This document shows positions 56,693 to 64,000 of a DNA stretch of 64,000 nt, in pieces. The notes beneath the pieces were generated by a model. The model made no database searches, was not told the DNA's origin, and saw only the letters and a program-made list of their open reading frames with translations. The translations under genes and the position numbers were made by a program. Source of the stretch: Streptomyces phaeochromogenes (GTDB taxonomy: Bacteria > Actinomycetota > Actinomycetes > Streptomycetales > Streptomycetaceae); assembly GCF_001418655.1 (NCBI RefSeq), contig NZ_LIQZ01000003.1, forward strand, positions 1 to 64,000, read 5' to 3'. The first letter of the stretch is position 1. The number at the start of each line of letters is the position of its first letter.

Positions 56693-57598
56693 TCAGCCGG
56701 TCGGCTGGGCGGCCTTCCAGGCGCGGTAGTGCTGCTCGGGCGCGTCGGTGAAGGAGGCGTGGCGTGGGCGCCAGCCGAGCAGGCGGTGGGCTTTGACGCT
56801 GGTCACGAGTTCGTCCTGGTCGGCGGCCAGCTGCAACATGCCGCCCGCTTCGGCGGACTCCAGGGTGATCTCGCCGGTGAAGCCGGCGGCACGGACGGCG
56901 GTCTGCTGTATGTCCAGGGCGCGCAGACGCTGGTCGTCGGCGATGACGAAGGTCTCGCCGTCGACGGCTGTGGGGTTGTCGAGGATACGTACATAGGCGT
57001 CGGCGAGGTCGTCGACGTGGACCCAGCTCCAGCGCTTGGTTGTGTCTCCGTAGAAGACGGGCTTGCCCTCCTCTGCGGCGGCGAACCACTGGCCGGTCAT
57101 GGAGGTGGTGGCCTGGCCGCCGTACATGAACCCGGGACGGACCACGGTGTGCGCGAGGCCACTGGCAGCCAGTTCCTTTTCCAGGGCGAGGCGGAACCCG
57201 ATGGGGCTTTCGGGGTTGCCGGGGGTGTTCTCGTCCATGAGCGCGAGTCCGGTGCGGCCGTAGGAGGAGATGCCGGTCGTGAAGACCAGGTGGCGGCGGC
57301 GCCCGTCGCGCTCCTGCGCCGCGGCCAGTTCGGCGAACAGCCGCTGGTCGCCGCCGACGGGGTCGCTCATGTCCATGAGCAGGTGCACCACCGCGTCCGT
57401 GCCCTCCAAGTGGGCGCGCCACGTCTCGGGTTCGGAGAAGTCGCCCTGCACAGGGGTGACTTCGTTGACGGCGAGCTCCCGGGCGGCCGGACCGTCGGCG
57501 TCGCGGGCCAGGCCGAGGACGGTGTGTCCCGCGCGGGACAGGGCGGTGGAAACGCGGCGGCCGGCGTAGCCGGTGGCGCCGATGACGAGGACCTTCAT
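56693..57598 (-). CDS. NAD-dependent epimerase/dehydratase-like protein
   Basis: 301 residues from ATG 57598. MKVLVIGATGYAGRRVSTAL (GxxGxxG at 8-14), HLVFTTGISSYGRTG (YxxxK-like region shifted), HTVVRPGFMYGG and SWVHVDDLADAYVRIL identify an extended short-chain reductase. Follows the alpha/beta hydrolase gene after 43 bases on the same strand, so both are likely controlled by the divergent MarR gene. Confidence 0.83.
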   Translation of the reverse strand: MKVLVIGATGYAGRRVSTALSRAGHTVLGLARDADGPAARELAVNEVTPVQGDFSEPETWRAHLEGTDAVVHLLMDMSDPVGGDQRLFAELAAAQERDGRRRHLVFTTGISSYGRTGLALMDENTPGNPESPIGFRLALEKELAASGLAHTVVRPGFMYGGQATTSMTGQWFAAAEEGKPVFYGDTTKRWSWVHVDDLADAYVRILDNPTAVDGETFVIADDQRLRALDIQQTAVRAAGFTGEITLESAEAGGMLQLAADQDELVTSVKAHRLLGWRPRHASFTDAPEQHYRAWKAAQPTG

Positions 57599-57641
57599 GA
57601 CAACGTGCTCCGTTCGGTGTGGGGTGGTGCCGTTTTCGGCG

Positions 57642-58532
57642 TCAGACGGCCGGGGTGGTGGTGAAGAAGCGGGCCAGGCGCTCGGCGGTCCATTGCGGGT
57701 TGTCGGCGGCGAAGGTGTGCGCGGCGCCGGGGACGATGTCCGCGCGCACATCGGTCGCGGCATCGCGGGCGCCGTCCAGCAGAACCCCTTGAGGCAGGCC
57801 GTGTTCGCCGTTCAGGACGAGGACCGGCATCCCGACCGGACCGTACCCGCGGGCCGCTCGGCCGTCCTCGACGAGCGTGGCGTAGTGCTCGAAACCACCG
57901 CGCATCGCGTCGGGCCCCGTGTGGACGCGCAGGAGGTCGGCGCGGTCGGCATCCGTGATGCCGCCGCGGGTCATCATCGACCAGAACCCGCCCAGGTACT
58001 GCTCCTCCTTGCCGTCGGTGAGCATCGCGGCCAGCTCGCTCTGGGCGTGGAAGCCGAAGTGCCACGAGCCTCCGGTGGCATGGTTCATGTGATCTTCGAG
58101 GCCGTAGCCGGGCAGGAACGCCTCGCTGAGCACGAGCCGGGTCACGTCCTGCGGATACGCCTGCGCCCAGGCGTGAGCGGTCATCGTGCCGACATCCGTG
58201 CCGACCACGTGCGCCTCGTCGTGCCCCAGGTGCTGGAGGAGCTGGTGGAGGTCCTCGGCCTCCTCGCGCTTGGTCCAGTGCCCGGCCGGGATCGAGGAGT
58301 CGCCCGAGCCGCGAAGATCCGGCGCGATGACGGTGAAGCCCCGCTCGGCGAGCAGCGGCATCAGCGCGCGCCACTCGATCCAGCTGAACGGCCAGCCGTG
58401 CAGCAGCACGACGGCGGGTCCGGACCCACCGCTCACGTAGTGCAGCTGAACGCCGTTGACCTCGGCGTATCCATGACTGAACCCGTCCGGCACCGCGACC
58501 CGCGCCGAGGGTATGGCTGATGTGGGTAGCAT
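57642..58532 (-). CDS. alpha/beta hydrolase, epoxide-hydrolase/dehalogenase-like
   Basis: 296 residues, ATG 58532 with TTGGAGG upstream. Oxyanion motif HGWPFSW, APDLRGSGDSS, and the nucleophile elbow GTDVGTMTAHAWA where Asp replaces Ser, as in epoxide hydrolases and haloalkane dehalogenases; the general base His is in PGAAHTFAADNPQW. First gene of a two-gene unit with the epimerase; divergent from marR at 58607. Confidence 0.85.
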   Translation of the reverse strand: MLPTSAIPSARVAVPDGFSHGYAEVNGVQLHYVSGGSGPAVVLLHGWPFSWIEWRALMPLLAERGFTVIAPDLRGSGDSSIPAGHWTKREEAEDLHQLLQHLGHDEAHVVGTDVGTMTAHAWAQAYPQDVTRLVLSEAFLPGYGLEDHMNHATGGSWHFGFHAQSELAAMLTDGKEEQYLGGFWSMMTRGGITDADRADLLRVHTGPDAMRGGFEHYATLVEDGRAARGYGPVGMPVLVLNGEHGLPQGVLLDGARDAATDVRADIVPGAAHTFAADNPQWTAERLARFFTTTPAV

Positions 58533-58547
58533 CCGAGAGCCTCCAAA

Positions 58548-58588
58548 GTTGCTTGCTTCAGCAACAATGACTCCTGATTGCTTGCTTC
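58548..58588. promoter_or_regulatory. twin MarR-type sites in divergent promoter
   Basis: TTGCTTGCTTC occurs at 58549-58559 and again at 58578-58588; the first is also part of GTTGCT-N6-AGCAAC (58548-58565). A -10-like TAGACT (58595-58600) lies six bases before the marR ATG. Confidence 0.65.
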
Positions 58589-58606
58589 GTCAAATAGACT
58601 GGGCGC

Positions 58607-59086
58607 ATGCCTGCCGACACCGACCCCGCGCCCTTGTCCCCGGACGAGCTTCAGCTCTGGCAGAGCCTGGGACGCCTCGTCCACGCGCTGCCCCGCGCGC
58701 TGGAGGACGACATGTCCCGCACCGGCGTCACCATGACCGAGTTCGCCGCCCTGTTGCTCCTCAGCTCCGCCCCCGACAGGCGGATGCGCATGTCGGCCCT
58801 GGCGGACGCCGCCGGACTCACTCCCTCGCGCATCACCCGCGTCGTCGACGGGCTGAGCAAGCACGGGCTGGTCCGCAAGGAGCGCCACGGCGAGGACGGG
58901 CGGGGCAACGACGCCATACTCACCGAGTCAGGACTCCACGCCATGCAGGCGGCGCAGCCCGCCCATCTGGCCAGCGCCCGTCGCCGTTTCCTGGACCAGA
59001 TCCCCGACGAACTCGTCCCCGCTCTCGCCAGCACCTTCGCGAACCTGGCCGACTCGCTGTCCCAGCCCGGCCGAACAGCGCCCTGA
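58607..59086 (+). CDS. MarR-family transcriptional regulator
   Basis: 159 residues. LALADAAGLTPSRITRVVDGLSKHGLVRKERHGEDGRGNDAILTESGLHAMQAAQP is the MarR winged helix with the DGRG wing. Divergent from the hydrolase-epimerase pair; probably leaderless. Confidence 0.88.
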   Translation: MPADTDPAPLSPDELQLWQSLGRLVHALPRALEDDMSRTGVTMTEFAALLLLSSAPDRRMRMSALADAAGLTPSRITRVVDGLSKHGLVRKERHGEDGRGNDAILTESGLHAMQAAQPAHLASARRRFLDQIPDELVPALASTFANLADSLSQPGRTAP

Positions 59087-59143
59087 CTCCCCCGCCACCC
59101 CTGGCTGACCGAGGGGCCATGGACGTCCTTGCCAGTCAGCCAG

Positions 59144-59953
59144 TCAGTGCTGCGGCCGGTCAGTGGCGTGGGCGTCGGCGAAGTCCCAAAGCACCGGCAG
59201 GAGTTGCTCGGGCGTTTCGGACTGGGGCATGTGGCCGGTGCCCTCCAGCAGACGGAACTCCGCGTCGGGGATGGCCTGTGCGTACGCACGCCCGTAGTCG
59301 GCGTCCACGACCTGGTCGCTCGCACCCCATGCGACGAGGGTGGGGTGGGTGACCTTGGCCAGGCGGTCGGTCAGGGTGGGGTCGGCCATGGCGTGCGGCC
59401 CCGAATAGACCTGCAGAGTGGCCCGGTTGGCGGCCATCACCGCGCGCTGCGCCTCGGTCAGCGCGCTGGGATCGAAGCGGAACTTCGAGGGGTCGTGGAA
59501 GGAGAGGCGGGACAGTTCGACGGGCGTCAGGGAGAAGGTGTCGGCTATCGGGTGGCCGGGGACCTGGATGCCTACGGCGTTGACGAGAGTCACGCTGCCG
59601 ATCCGGTCGCTGCCCAGGGCCGCCAGTTCGGCGGCGATCCAGCCGCCGATCGAGTTGCCGACGACTGCGACGTCGCGCAGGTCGAGTGCGTCGAGCAGTC
59701 GTGCGTAGGCCTGGGCCAGGGTCGTGACGTCGGCCAGCCAGTCGGGGCGGCCGGTACCGTCGAAGCCGGGGTGGACCGGCGTGAACACCCTGGCCGGCCG
59801 CTGCTCGGCCAGGAGTCCGGCGAACGGGGTGACGGTCTGCGGGCCGCCGCCTCCGTGCAGGAGCAGGAAGGGGCGCCCCTGCTGTCCCTGGAGGTCGACG
59901 GTGACATCGAGCGTGCCTTGGTCGAACGTGAGGGTGTGGGTGCTGCGGGTCAT
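59144..59953 (-). CDS. alpha/beta hydrolase
   Basis: 269 residues, ATG 59953 with GAGGAG upstream. LLLHGGGGPQTV, VGNSIGGWIAAELA (nucleophile Ser in GNSIGG), VAWGASDQVVD (acid) and GTGHMPQSE (base His). Similar to small esterases and C-C hydrolases. Lies 46 bases after the cupin gene and is probably co-transcribed with it under the TetR palindromes. Confidence 0.84.
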   Translation of the reverse strand: MTRSTHTLTFDQGTLDVTVDLQGQQGRPFLLLHGGGGPQTVTPFAGLLAEQRPARVFTPVHPGFDGTGRPDWLADVTTLAQAYARLLDALDLRDVAVVGNSIGGWIAAELAALGSDRIGSVTLVNAVGIQVPGHPIADTFSLTPVELSRLSFHDPSKFRFDPSALTEAQRAVMAANRATLQVYSGPHAMADPTLTDRLAKVTHPTLVAWGASDQVVDADYGRAYAQAIPDAEFRLLEGTGHMPQSETPEQLLPVLWDFADAHATDRPQH

Positions 59954-59999
59954 TCGGTACTCCTCAAGTGGGCCGTGCCAGAAGGAAGATGAAGCGCCG

Positions 60000-60458
60000 T
60001 CACGCGAAGTCGGTCGCGGGGACCGTGGCGTAGCGGCTCATGACCTCGACCGTCGACTCCGGGGTCAGTTCCCCGCCGCCCGCGATCATGTTCCGCAGGT
60101 CGCGGAAGTACTGGACGTACAGGTCGGGCGTGAAGGTGTCCATCATCACCGCGGGCGTGTCACCAAGGTTCGCGAAGGTGTGCGGGGCGCCGGGCGGGAT
60201 CATGGCGAGCGTGCCGGCCGGAGCGACGTGGGTCGTTTCCCCGATGGTGAAGTGCACGGTGCCGGAGACGACGTAGAAGCCCTCGTCGTGCTGTGCGTGG
60301 CGATGCTGCGGCGGGCCCTGGGTGTGCGGGGCGAGGGTGATCTCTCCGATTCCGAGGCGGTGCCCGGTGGTGGTGCCGTCCTCAAGGATGCGCATCCGTG
60401 TGGGACCCAGCTGGATCGTCTCGCCGTCGTCCGGGCCGACCACGGAAACAGTGCTCAT
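60000..60458 (-). CDS. cupin-domain protein
   Basis: 152 residues, AGGAGGAA before ATG. Cupin motif 1 HRHAQHDEGFYVVSGTVHFTIG (about 52-73, two His and one Glu metal ligands) and motif 2 IPPGAPHTFANLGD. A C-terminal helix (YVQYFRDLRNMIAGGG) follows. Small quercetinase- or pirin-like cupins have this size; substrate unknown. First gene of the cupin-hydrolase unit divergent from tetR. Confidence 0.84.
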   Translation of the reverse strand: MSTVSVVGPDDGETIQLGPTRMRILEDGTTTGHRLGIGEITLAPHTQGPPQHRHAQHDEGFYVVSGTVHFTIGETTHVAPAGTLAMIPPGAPHTFANLGDTPAVMMDTFTPDLYVQYFRDLRNMIAGGGELTPESTVEVMSRYATVPATDFA

Positions 60459-60480
60459 GGTTCCTCCTGCGCAAACACTT

Positions 60481-60548
60481 CGTGAGAGTTGACTCTCACG
60501 AGATTAGAGATGTCGGGTCTCGTTATGCAAGTGAACTCTCATAACGAG
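60481..60548. promoter_or_regulatory. two TetR-type inverted repeats
   Basis: CGTGAGAGT-TG-ACTCTCACG (60481-60500) is a perfect 20-bp palindrome; CTCGTTATG (60519-60527) and CATAACGAG (60540-60548) form a second repeat with a 12-base spacer. They lie between the cupin and tetR starts and mark the control region for both. Confidence 0.7.
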
Positions 60549-60593
60549 TGTCGACTGCTAAAATGCGCGTGAGTCAACAGGAGGAGCCCCACG

Positions 60594-61199
60594 ATGACGG
60601 CGCAGGCGGGTACCGGCCGCACCAACCAGAAGCAGCGCACACGGATGGCGATCGTGGCGGCGGCCCGGGAACTCATCGGCACCGGCGCCGAGGTGACCAT
60701 GCCCGCGATCGCTCGGGCGGCCCTGGTCTCCGAGGCCACCGCCTACCGGTACTTCCCCGACCTCCCCTCGCTCATCAGCGAGGCCCTCGCCGGTGTCTGG
60801 CCGCCACCCGCCGAGGCGCTCGCACCGGTCGCGGACTCCTACGACCCCGTCGAACGCGTGGCTTTCGCCTGCGAGTTCCTGCTGCGTGGCATCCACACCC
60901 GCCAGGGCTCGGTCCGCGCGATGATCGCCGCCACCATCACCCGGCCCGAGACGGTGACCACGCGCCCCGGGATCCGCTTCGGACTCATCGACCATGCGCT
61001 CCTCCCCCTGGAGGGCACCCTCGGCGCGACGGACCCGGACGCCTTCGCCCAGCTCAAGCGGGACCTCGCGGTCGTCGTGAGCGCCGAGGCGTTCTTCACC
61101 CTCACCGATCTGTGCGGCCTCGCCCCCGACGAGGCCATCGCCAGTGCCGTACGGACCGCGACCACGCTCACCGAGGCGGCCGTGCGCTCGATCGCGTAA
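60594..61199 (+). CDS. TetR-family transcriptional regulator
   Basis: 201 residues, ATG with AGGAGGAG upstream. HTH RMAIVAAARELIGTGAEVTMPAIARAALVSEATAYRYFPDLPSLI (about 18-62). Divergent from the cupin-hydrolase unit, its likely target. Confidence 0.88.
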   Translation: MTAQAGTGRTNQKQRTRMAIVAAARELIGTGAEVTMPAIARAALVSEATAYRYFPDLPSLISEALAGVWPPPAEALAPVADSYDPVERVAFACEFLLRGIHTRQGSVRAMIAATITRPETVTTRPGIRFGLIDHALLPLEGTLGATDPDAFAQLKRDLAVVVSAEAFFTLTDLCGLAPDEAIASAVRTATTLTEAAVRSIA

Positions 61200-61237
61200 C
61201 GCGCGCTACGGCCGACCACCCGGAGTGCCGCGGATCC

Positions 61238-61924
61238 CTATTCGAGGCCCTCGGCAAGACGGAAGTCGTCGTCGACCAGGCCCAGTCGGTGGGCCACGAC
61301 CGCCGCCTGGACGCGGTTGCGCAGTCGCAGTTTGTCCGTGACGGAGGCGACGTGGGTCTTGACCGTGGTCACACCGAGGTGGAGGGTCTCGGCGATCTCC
61401 GCGTTGGACTGTCCGACGCCGACGAGGGCGAGTACGTCCCGTTCGCGGGGTGTGAGGGTTGCCAGAATCGCCGGGTCGGCCGCGTCGCAGGTGACGTCCT
61501 GGTGGTGTGACTGGACGGCACGCCGGACGACACGCGCCATGACCGCGGGGGCGAGAAGCGACTCGCCCTGCGCGGCTCGCCGCACGGCGGAGAGCATCGC
61601 GTCGGGCTCGCCGTCCTTCAGCAGATAGCCAACCGCCCCGGCGCGCAGGGCACCGTAGACCTCGGCGTCGTCGTCGAAGGTCGTGAGCATCACGACGCGC
61701 GTCGCCGGGAGGGTCTTGAGGATGCGGCGGGTGGCCTCGATTCCGTCGACCCGTGGCATGCGCAGGTCCATGAGGATGACGTCCGGGCGCAGCCGCTCAG
61801 CCATGCGTACGGCTTCGAGCCCGTCCGTGGCCTCGCCGACCACGTCCTCCCCGGCCGTACGCAGCAAGAGGGTGACCCCGGCCCGTACGAGGGTCTGGTC
61901 GTCTACGACGAGTACGCGGATCAT
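61238..61924 (-). CDS. NarL-type response regulator
   Basis: 228 residues. Receiver with intact Asp8/Asp9, phospho-acceptor Asp53 (LMDLRMP) and Lys in YLLKDGEPD; LuxR HTH near 165-215 (LTPRERDVLALVGVGQSNAEIAETLHLGVTTVKTHVASVTDKLRLRNRVQAAVVA). Start overlaps the kinase stop by four bases, so the pair is co-translated. An intact contrast to the orphan at 46580. Confidence 0.9.
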   Translation of the reverse strand: MIRVLVVDDQTLVRAGVTLLLRTAGEDVVGEATDGLEAVRMAERLRPDVILMDLRMPRVDGIEATRRILKTLPATRVVMLTTFDDDAEVYGALRAGAVGYLLKDGEPDAMLSAVRRAAQGESLLAPAVMARVVRRAVQSHHQDVTCDAADPAILATLTPRERDVLALVGVGQSNAEIAETLHLGVTTVKTHVASVTDKLRLRNRVQAAVVAHRLGLVDDDFRLAEGLE

Positions 61925-63096
61925 GAGCGGGCTCCCAGGGGCAGCGTGACGCGCAGTCGCCAGCCGCCGGTGTGGGTGGGGCCAACGGCGAGGGTGCCGC
62001 CGAGGATCTCGACGCGTTCGCGCATGCCGGCCAGGCCGTGCCCCGACGCGGGCAGAGTGGGGTGCGGGCCGACCGGGCCGGAGTTGGCCACTTCCACCGA
62101 CAGTTGGGTGTCGTCGACGTCCACAGTGGTTTCGACCTCGGCGCCGGGGCCGGCGTGCTTGAGCGCGTTGGTGAGTGCCTCCTGCACAACGCGGGCGGCC
62201 GTCACCCGGAGCGTGAGCGGTGCCTCGACCGTGCCGTCGTCGAGGTGGGCGACCACGTGCAGTCCGGCGGTACGGCTGCGCTGGACCGCGTCGGCGATCA
62301 TCTGCTCGGGGTCGACGAGGGACTCCTGCTCGGAGGGGTTTCGCAGCACACGCAGCAGGCTGCGCAGATCGACGAGGGCCTGGCCCGCGCTCGTGTGGAT
62401 CGCACCCAACGAGTCGACGGCCACCCTCAGGCGCTGTTCGGGATCGGGCGCGTGAGTAGCCGCGTACTGAGCCGTGCCTGCTTGCAGCGCGATCGCGGAC
62501 ACGTGGTGTGCCACCAGGTCGTGCAGATCCCCCGCGATCCGGGCCCGCTCGGCCAGCCGGATGGCCTGCATCTCGGCGTCCCGCCGCTGCTCGGCGTCGC
62601 GGACCCGCTCCTCGGCGACGGCCGCGGCCAGGCGGACACCGGCGAGGTAACGCCCGAAGGCGACCGGCGCCGCCACCGACAAGGCCAGCGTGACGATCCG
62701 CACCAGCCCGTCGACGCCCGTCAGCAACCCACCGTCGTCACTGCCGAACGCCACGAGGATCGTCGCGTACCCGACGAGGTACGCGGCAGCGATCGCGAGC
62801 CAGCGGTGCCGGTACGCCACCGCTCCCAGCGCCACCACTCCGGCCAGCGGAGCGACATGGCTGCCCGCGGGAAGAGCGACGTCGCCGGCAAGGGTCAGGA
62901 CCACCTCGACCGCGAAGACGATCAGGGGCACATGGCGTACGAGGCCGAGCGCCACGGCCGCCGCCCCGACCAGGACCCACTCCGTGGCCCCGCCGCCGGA
63001 CGGCGCACCGAGGACGATGCTCACCGCCCCGAGCCCGCCCGCGACGGCCACGATCGCGGCGTCGAGCCAGGACCATCGAGCACGGAATCTCTCCAC
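61921..63096 (-). CDS. NarL-partner sensor histidine kinase
   Basis: 391 residues from GTG 63096; TAGTCT lies six bases upstream, so the message may be leaderless. N-terminal half has about five to six hydrophobic segments and no large extracellular domain; H-box ERARIAGDLHDLVAHHVSAIALQAG (HisKA-3, about 186-210), ATPase domain with VVQEALTNALKHAGPGAEV (N box) and GHGLAGMRERVEILGG (G box). Typical intramembrane-sensing actinomycete kinase. Confidence 0.88.
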   Translation of the reverse strand: MERFRARWSWLDAAIVAVAGGLGAVSIVLGAPSGGGATEWVLVGAAAVALGLVRHVPLIVFAVEVVLTLAGDVALPAGSHVAPLAGVVALGAVAYRHRWLAIAAAYLVGYATILVAFGSDDGGLLTGVDGLVRIVTLALSVAAPVAFGRYLAGVRLAAAVAEERVRDAEQRRDAEMQAIRLAERARIAGDLHDLVAHHVSAIALQAGTAQYAATHAPDPEQRLRVAVDSLGAIHTSAGQALVDLRSLLRVLRNPSEQESLVDPEQMIADAVQRSRTAGLHVVAHLDDGTVEAPLTLRVTAARVVQEALTNALKHAGPGAEVETTVDVDDTQLSVEVANSGPVGPHPTLPASGHGLAGMRERVEILGGTLAVGPTHTGGWRLRVTLPLGARS

Positions 63097-63276
63097 CTGG
63101 CCAGACTACGGCGGGACGCCGACGGCCCCCTCCTCCGACGGGTCGCCCCGTCTCCTCCTTCTGGCCGCGGATGCGGCCCCTGGCACGAAGCCGGCGGGCG
63201 TGCATCTCCATAGCGTCGATGCCCTGACCACCGTCGCCGCGTGTCTCGCGGCGGCCGTTCACGAAGGGCACGTGAC

Positions 63277-63852
63277 GTGACGTTTTTCGGGGAGTTCCTG
63301 CGCAGTCCGCTGACCGTGGGGGCGGTCGCGCCGAGCAGCGGCGCGCTCGCTCGGGTGGTCACGGCGCCGGTGCCGGGGAACGGCGATCCGGTGGTGGTGG
63401 AGCTGGGCCCGGGTACGGGCGCGTTCACCGGCGCCATTCAGCGCCGTCTCGGCGGCCGGGGCCGTCACATCGCCGTGGAGATCAACGAGCGGTTCGCCGC
63501 GCGGCTGGCGGCCCGGCATCCAGGAGTGGACGTTGCGCTGGCCGACGCCGGGAGCCTCGCCGGAGTGCTCGGCGAGCGTGGCATCGAGCGGGCCGATGTG
63601 ATCGTCAGCGGCCTGCCGTGGGTGGCGTTCGGTGAGAACGAGCGCCGTGACGTTCTCGCGGCGGTGGTGGACGGGCTGTCCGAGTCCGGAGCCTTCACGA
63701 CGTTCGCGTACGTGCATGCCCGCTGGGCGAGTCCGGCACGGCGACTGCTGCGGTCGTTGGAGGCGCGCTTCGACGAGGTCGTGGTGGGCCGGACGGTGTG
63801 GGGCAACCTGCCGCCGGCGCTGGTCTACCACTGCCGTCGTCCGGCCTGGTGA
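63277..63852 (+). CDS. SAM-dependent methyltransferase (phospholipid N-methyltransferase-like)
   Basis: 191 residues from GTG 63277 (GAAGGG upstream). FFGEFLRSPLTVGAVAPSSGALARVV followed by the SAM motif VVELGPGTGAFTGAIQRRL (about 43-61), VEINERFAARLAARHP and IVSGLPWVAFGENER. The FLRxPxxxGAxxPSS opening and SGLPW motif are typical of the PmtA-like/KsgA-like small group. Substrate (phosphatidylethanolamine or other) is inference. Confidence 0.8.
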   Translation: MTFFGEFLRSPLTVGAVAPSSGALARVVTAPVPGNGDPVVVELGPGTGAFTGAIQRRLGGRGRHIAVEINERFAARLAARHPGVDVALADAGSLAGVLGERGIERADVIVSGLPWVAFGENERRDVLAAVVDGLSESGAFTTFAYVHARWASPARRLLRSLEARFDEVVVGRTVWGNLPPALVYHCRRPAW

Positions 63853-63903
63853 TCCCCGTTGGTCATGAGAAGTCCTGATGGCACGTCAAGGAGAGGGATT
63901 GTG

Positions 63904-64000
63904 ATGGCAGACATCGACGACCGGAGCCCGGTGGTGGGTCCGTTGGGCCGGCTGGGCCGGTTCGCGTACCGGCGTCGTGGCCGGGTGTTGCTGTTGTGGC
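63904..64000 (+). CDS. start of a membrane transporter, MMPL-like, cut by window edge
   Basis: 32 codons from ATG 63904 (GGAGAGGGATT upstream): GPLGRLGRFAYRRRGRVLLLW, a basic cytoplasmic tail entering a hydrophobic segment. This opening (RRR-x-x-LLxW) is common for MMPL-family lipid exporters in actinomycetes. The rest lies outside the window, so the family is tentative. The preceding methyltransferase ends 51 bases upstream. Confidence 0.45.
   Translation, partial: MADIDDRSPVVGPLGRLGRFAYRRRGRVLLLW

Overview
The window is 64 kb of very GC-rich DNA with actinomycete signatures: GTG/TTG starts, ATGA/GTGA stop-start overlaps, twin-arginine and LxxC lipoprotein signals, many one-gene regulators and several promoters placed 6-8 bases before a start codon. 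Together with a Rox-type rifamycin monooxygenase behind a rifamycin-associated element, this points to Streptomyces or a close relative. No rRNA, tRNA, CRISPR array or polyketide/peptide assembly line was seen. The gene content (regulators beside oxidoreductases, transporters, and at least seven decayed gene fragments) fits an accessory chromosomal arm.

Layout. 0-9.9 kb: two unknown genes, rox with its RAE, a secreted protein, a Tat-exported sulfite-oxidase-like molybdoenzyme preceded by a Cys-codon leader peptide, a quinone-type oxidoreductase with its MerR regulator, and an aldo/keto reductase divergent from an XRE regulator. 10.1-19.1 kb: a DeoR repressor divergent from a seven-gene, mostly overlapping operon: sugar ABC importer (binding lipoprotein, single-domain ATPase, permease), two different FGGY kinases, a histidine phosphatase and a D-2-hydroxyacid dehydrogenase. 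The substrate cannot be read from the sequence. 19.2-21.6 kb: an APH-like kinase, then a small secreted protein flanked by two transposase fragments.

21.6-29.9 kb is an organosulfur island: SsuD-like flavin monooxygenase plus GNAT, a winged-helix protein plus an SfnB/DszC-like flavoprotein, an Rrf2 regulator, and SsuABC. Three units (LLM-GNAT, wHTH-SfnB, ssuABC) each start with a 25-33 codon leader peptide ending in a conserved R-x-[IV]-D-[LF]-x-[RH]-x-x-[SA]-A-x-C core; the sulfite oxidase has a fourth. Three of the four leaders begin 6-7 bases after a -10 box, as leaderless peptides. The natural reading is cysteine-supply attenuation of organosulfur uptake. ssuC carries a one-base frameshift at about 29128.

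29.9-50.9 kb: SMI1-like protein, ArsR/Gfo-Idh-MocA pair, a MarR-controlled 14-TM exporter fused to two carboxypeptidase-regulatory-like domains, GlxA-type AraC regulator with YgiN monooxygenase, erythromycin-esterase-family protein, HxlR/quinone reductase pair, TetR/FAD-monooxygenase pair with twin operators, an ECF41-type sigma factor divergent from a SnoaL-LUD fusion through an almost perfectly mirrored promoter, an orphan response regulator lacking its phospho-acceptor, a lipoprotein, VOC protein, N-formylglutamate amidohydrolase and a secreted HExxH protein. 51.1-54.2 kb: cobalamin riboswitch and BtuC-BtuD-BtuF-type importer. 54.3-64 kb: PadR/membrane protein, DUF4184 protein, MarR/alpha-beta hydrolase/epimerase, TetR/cupin/hydrolase with two palindromes, a NarL-type two-component system, a methyltransferase and the start of an MMPL-type transporter.

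The best candidates for something not routinely annotated are the four sulfur leader peptides with their shared leaderless promoter geometry, the mirrored ECF promoter, and the two-kinase/phosphatase/dehydrogenase catabolic operon.
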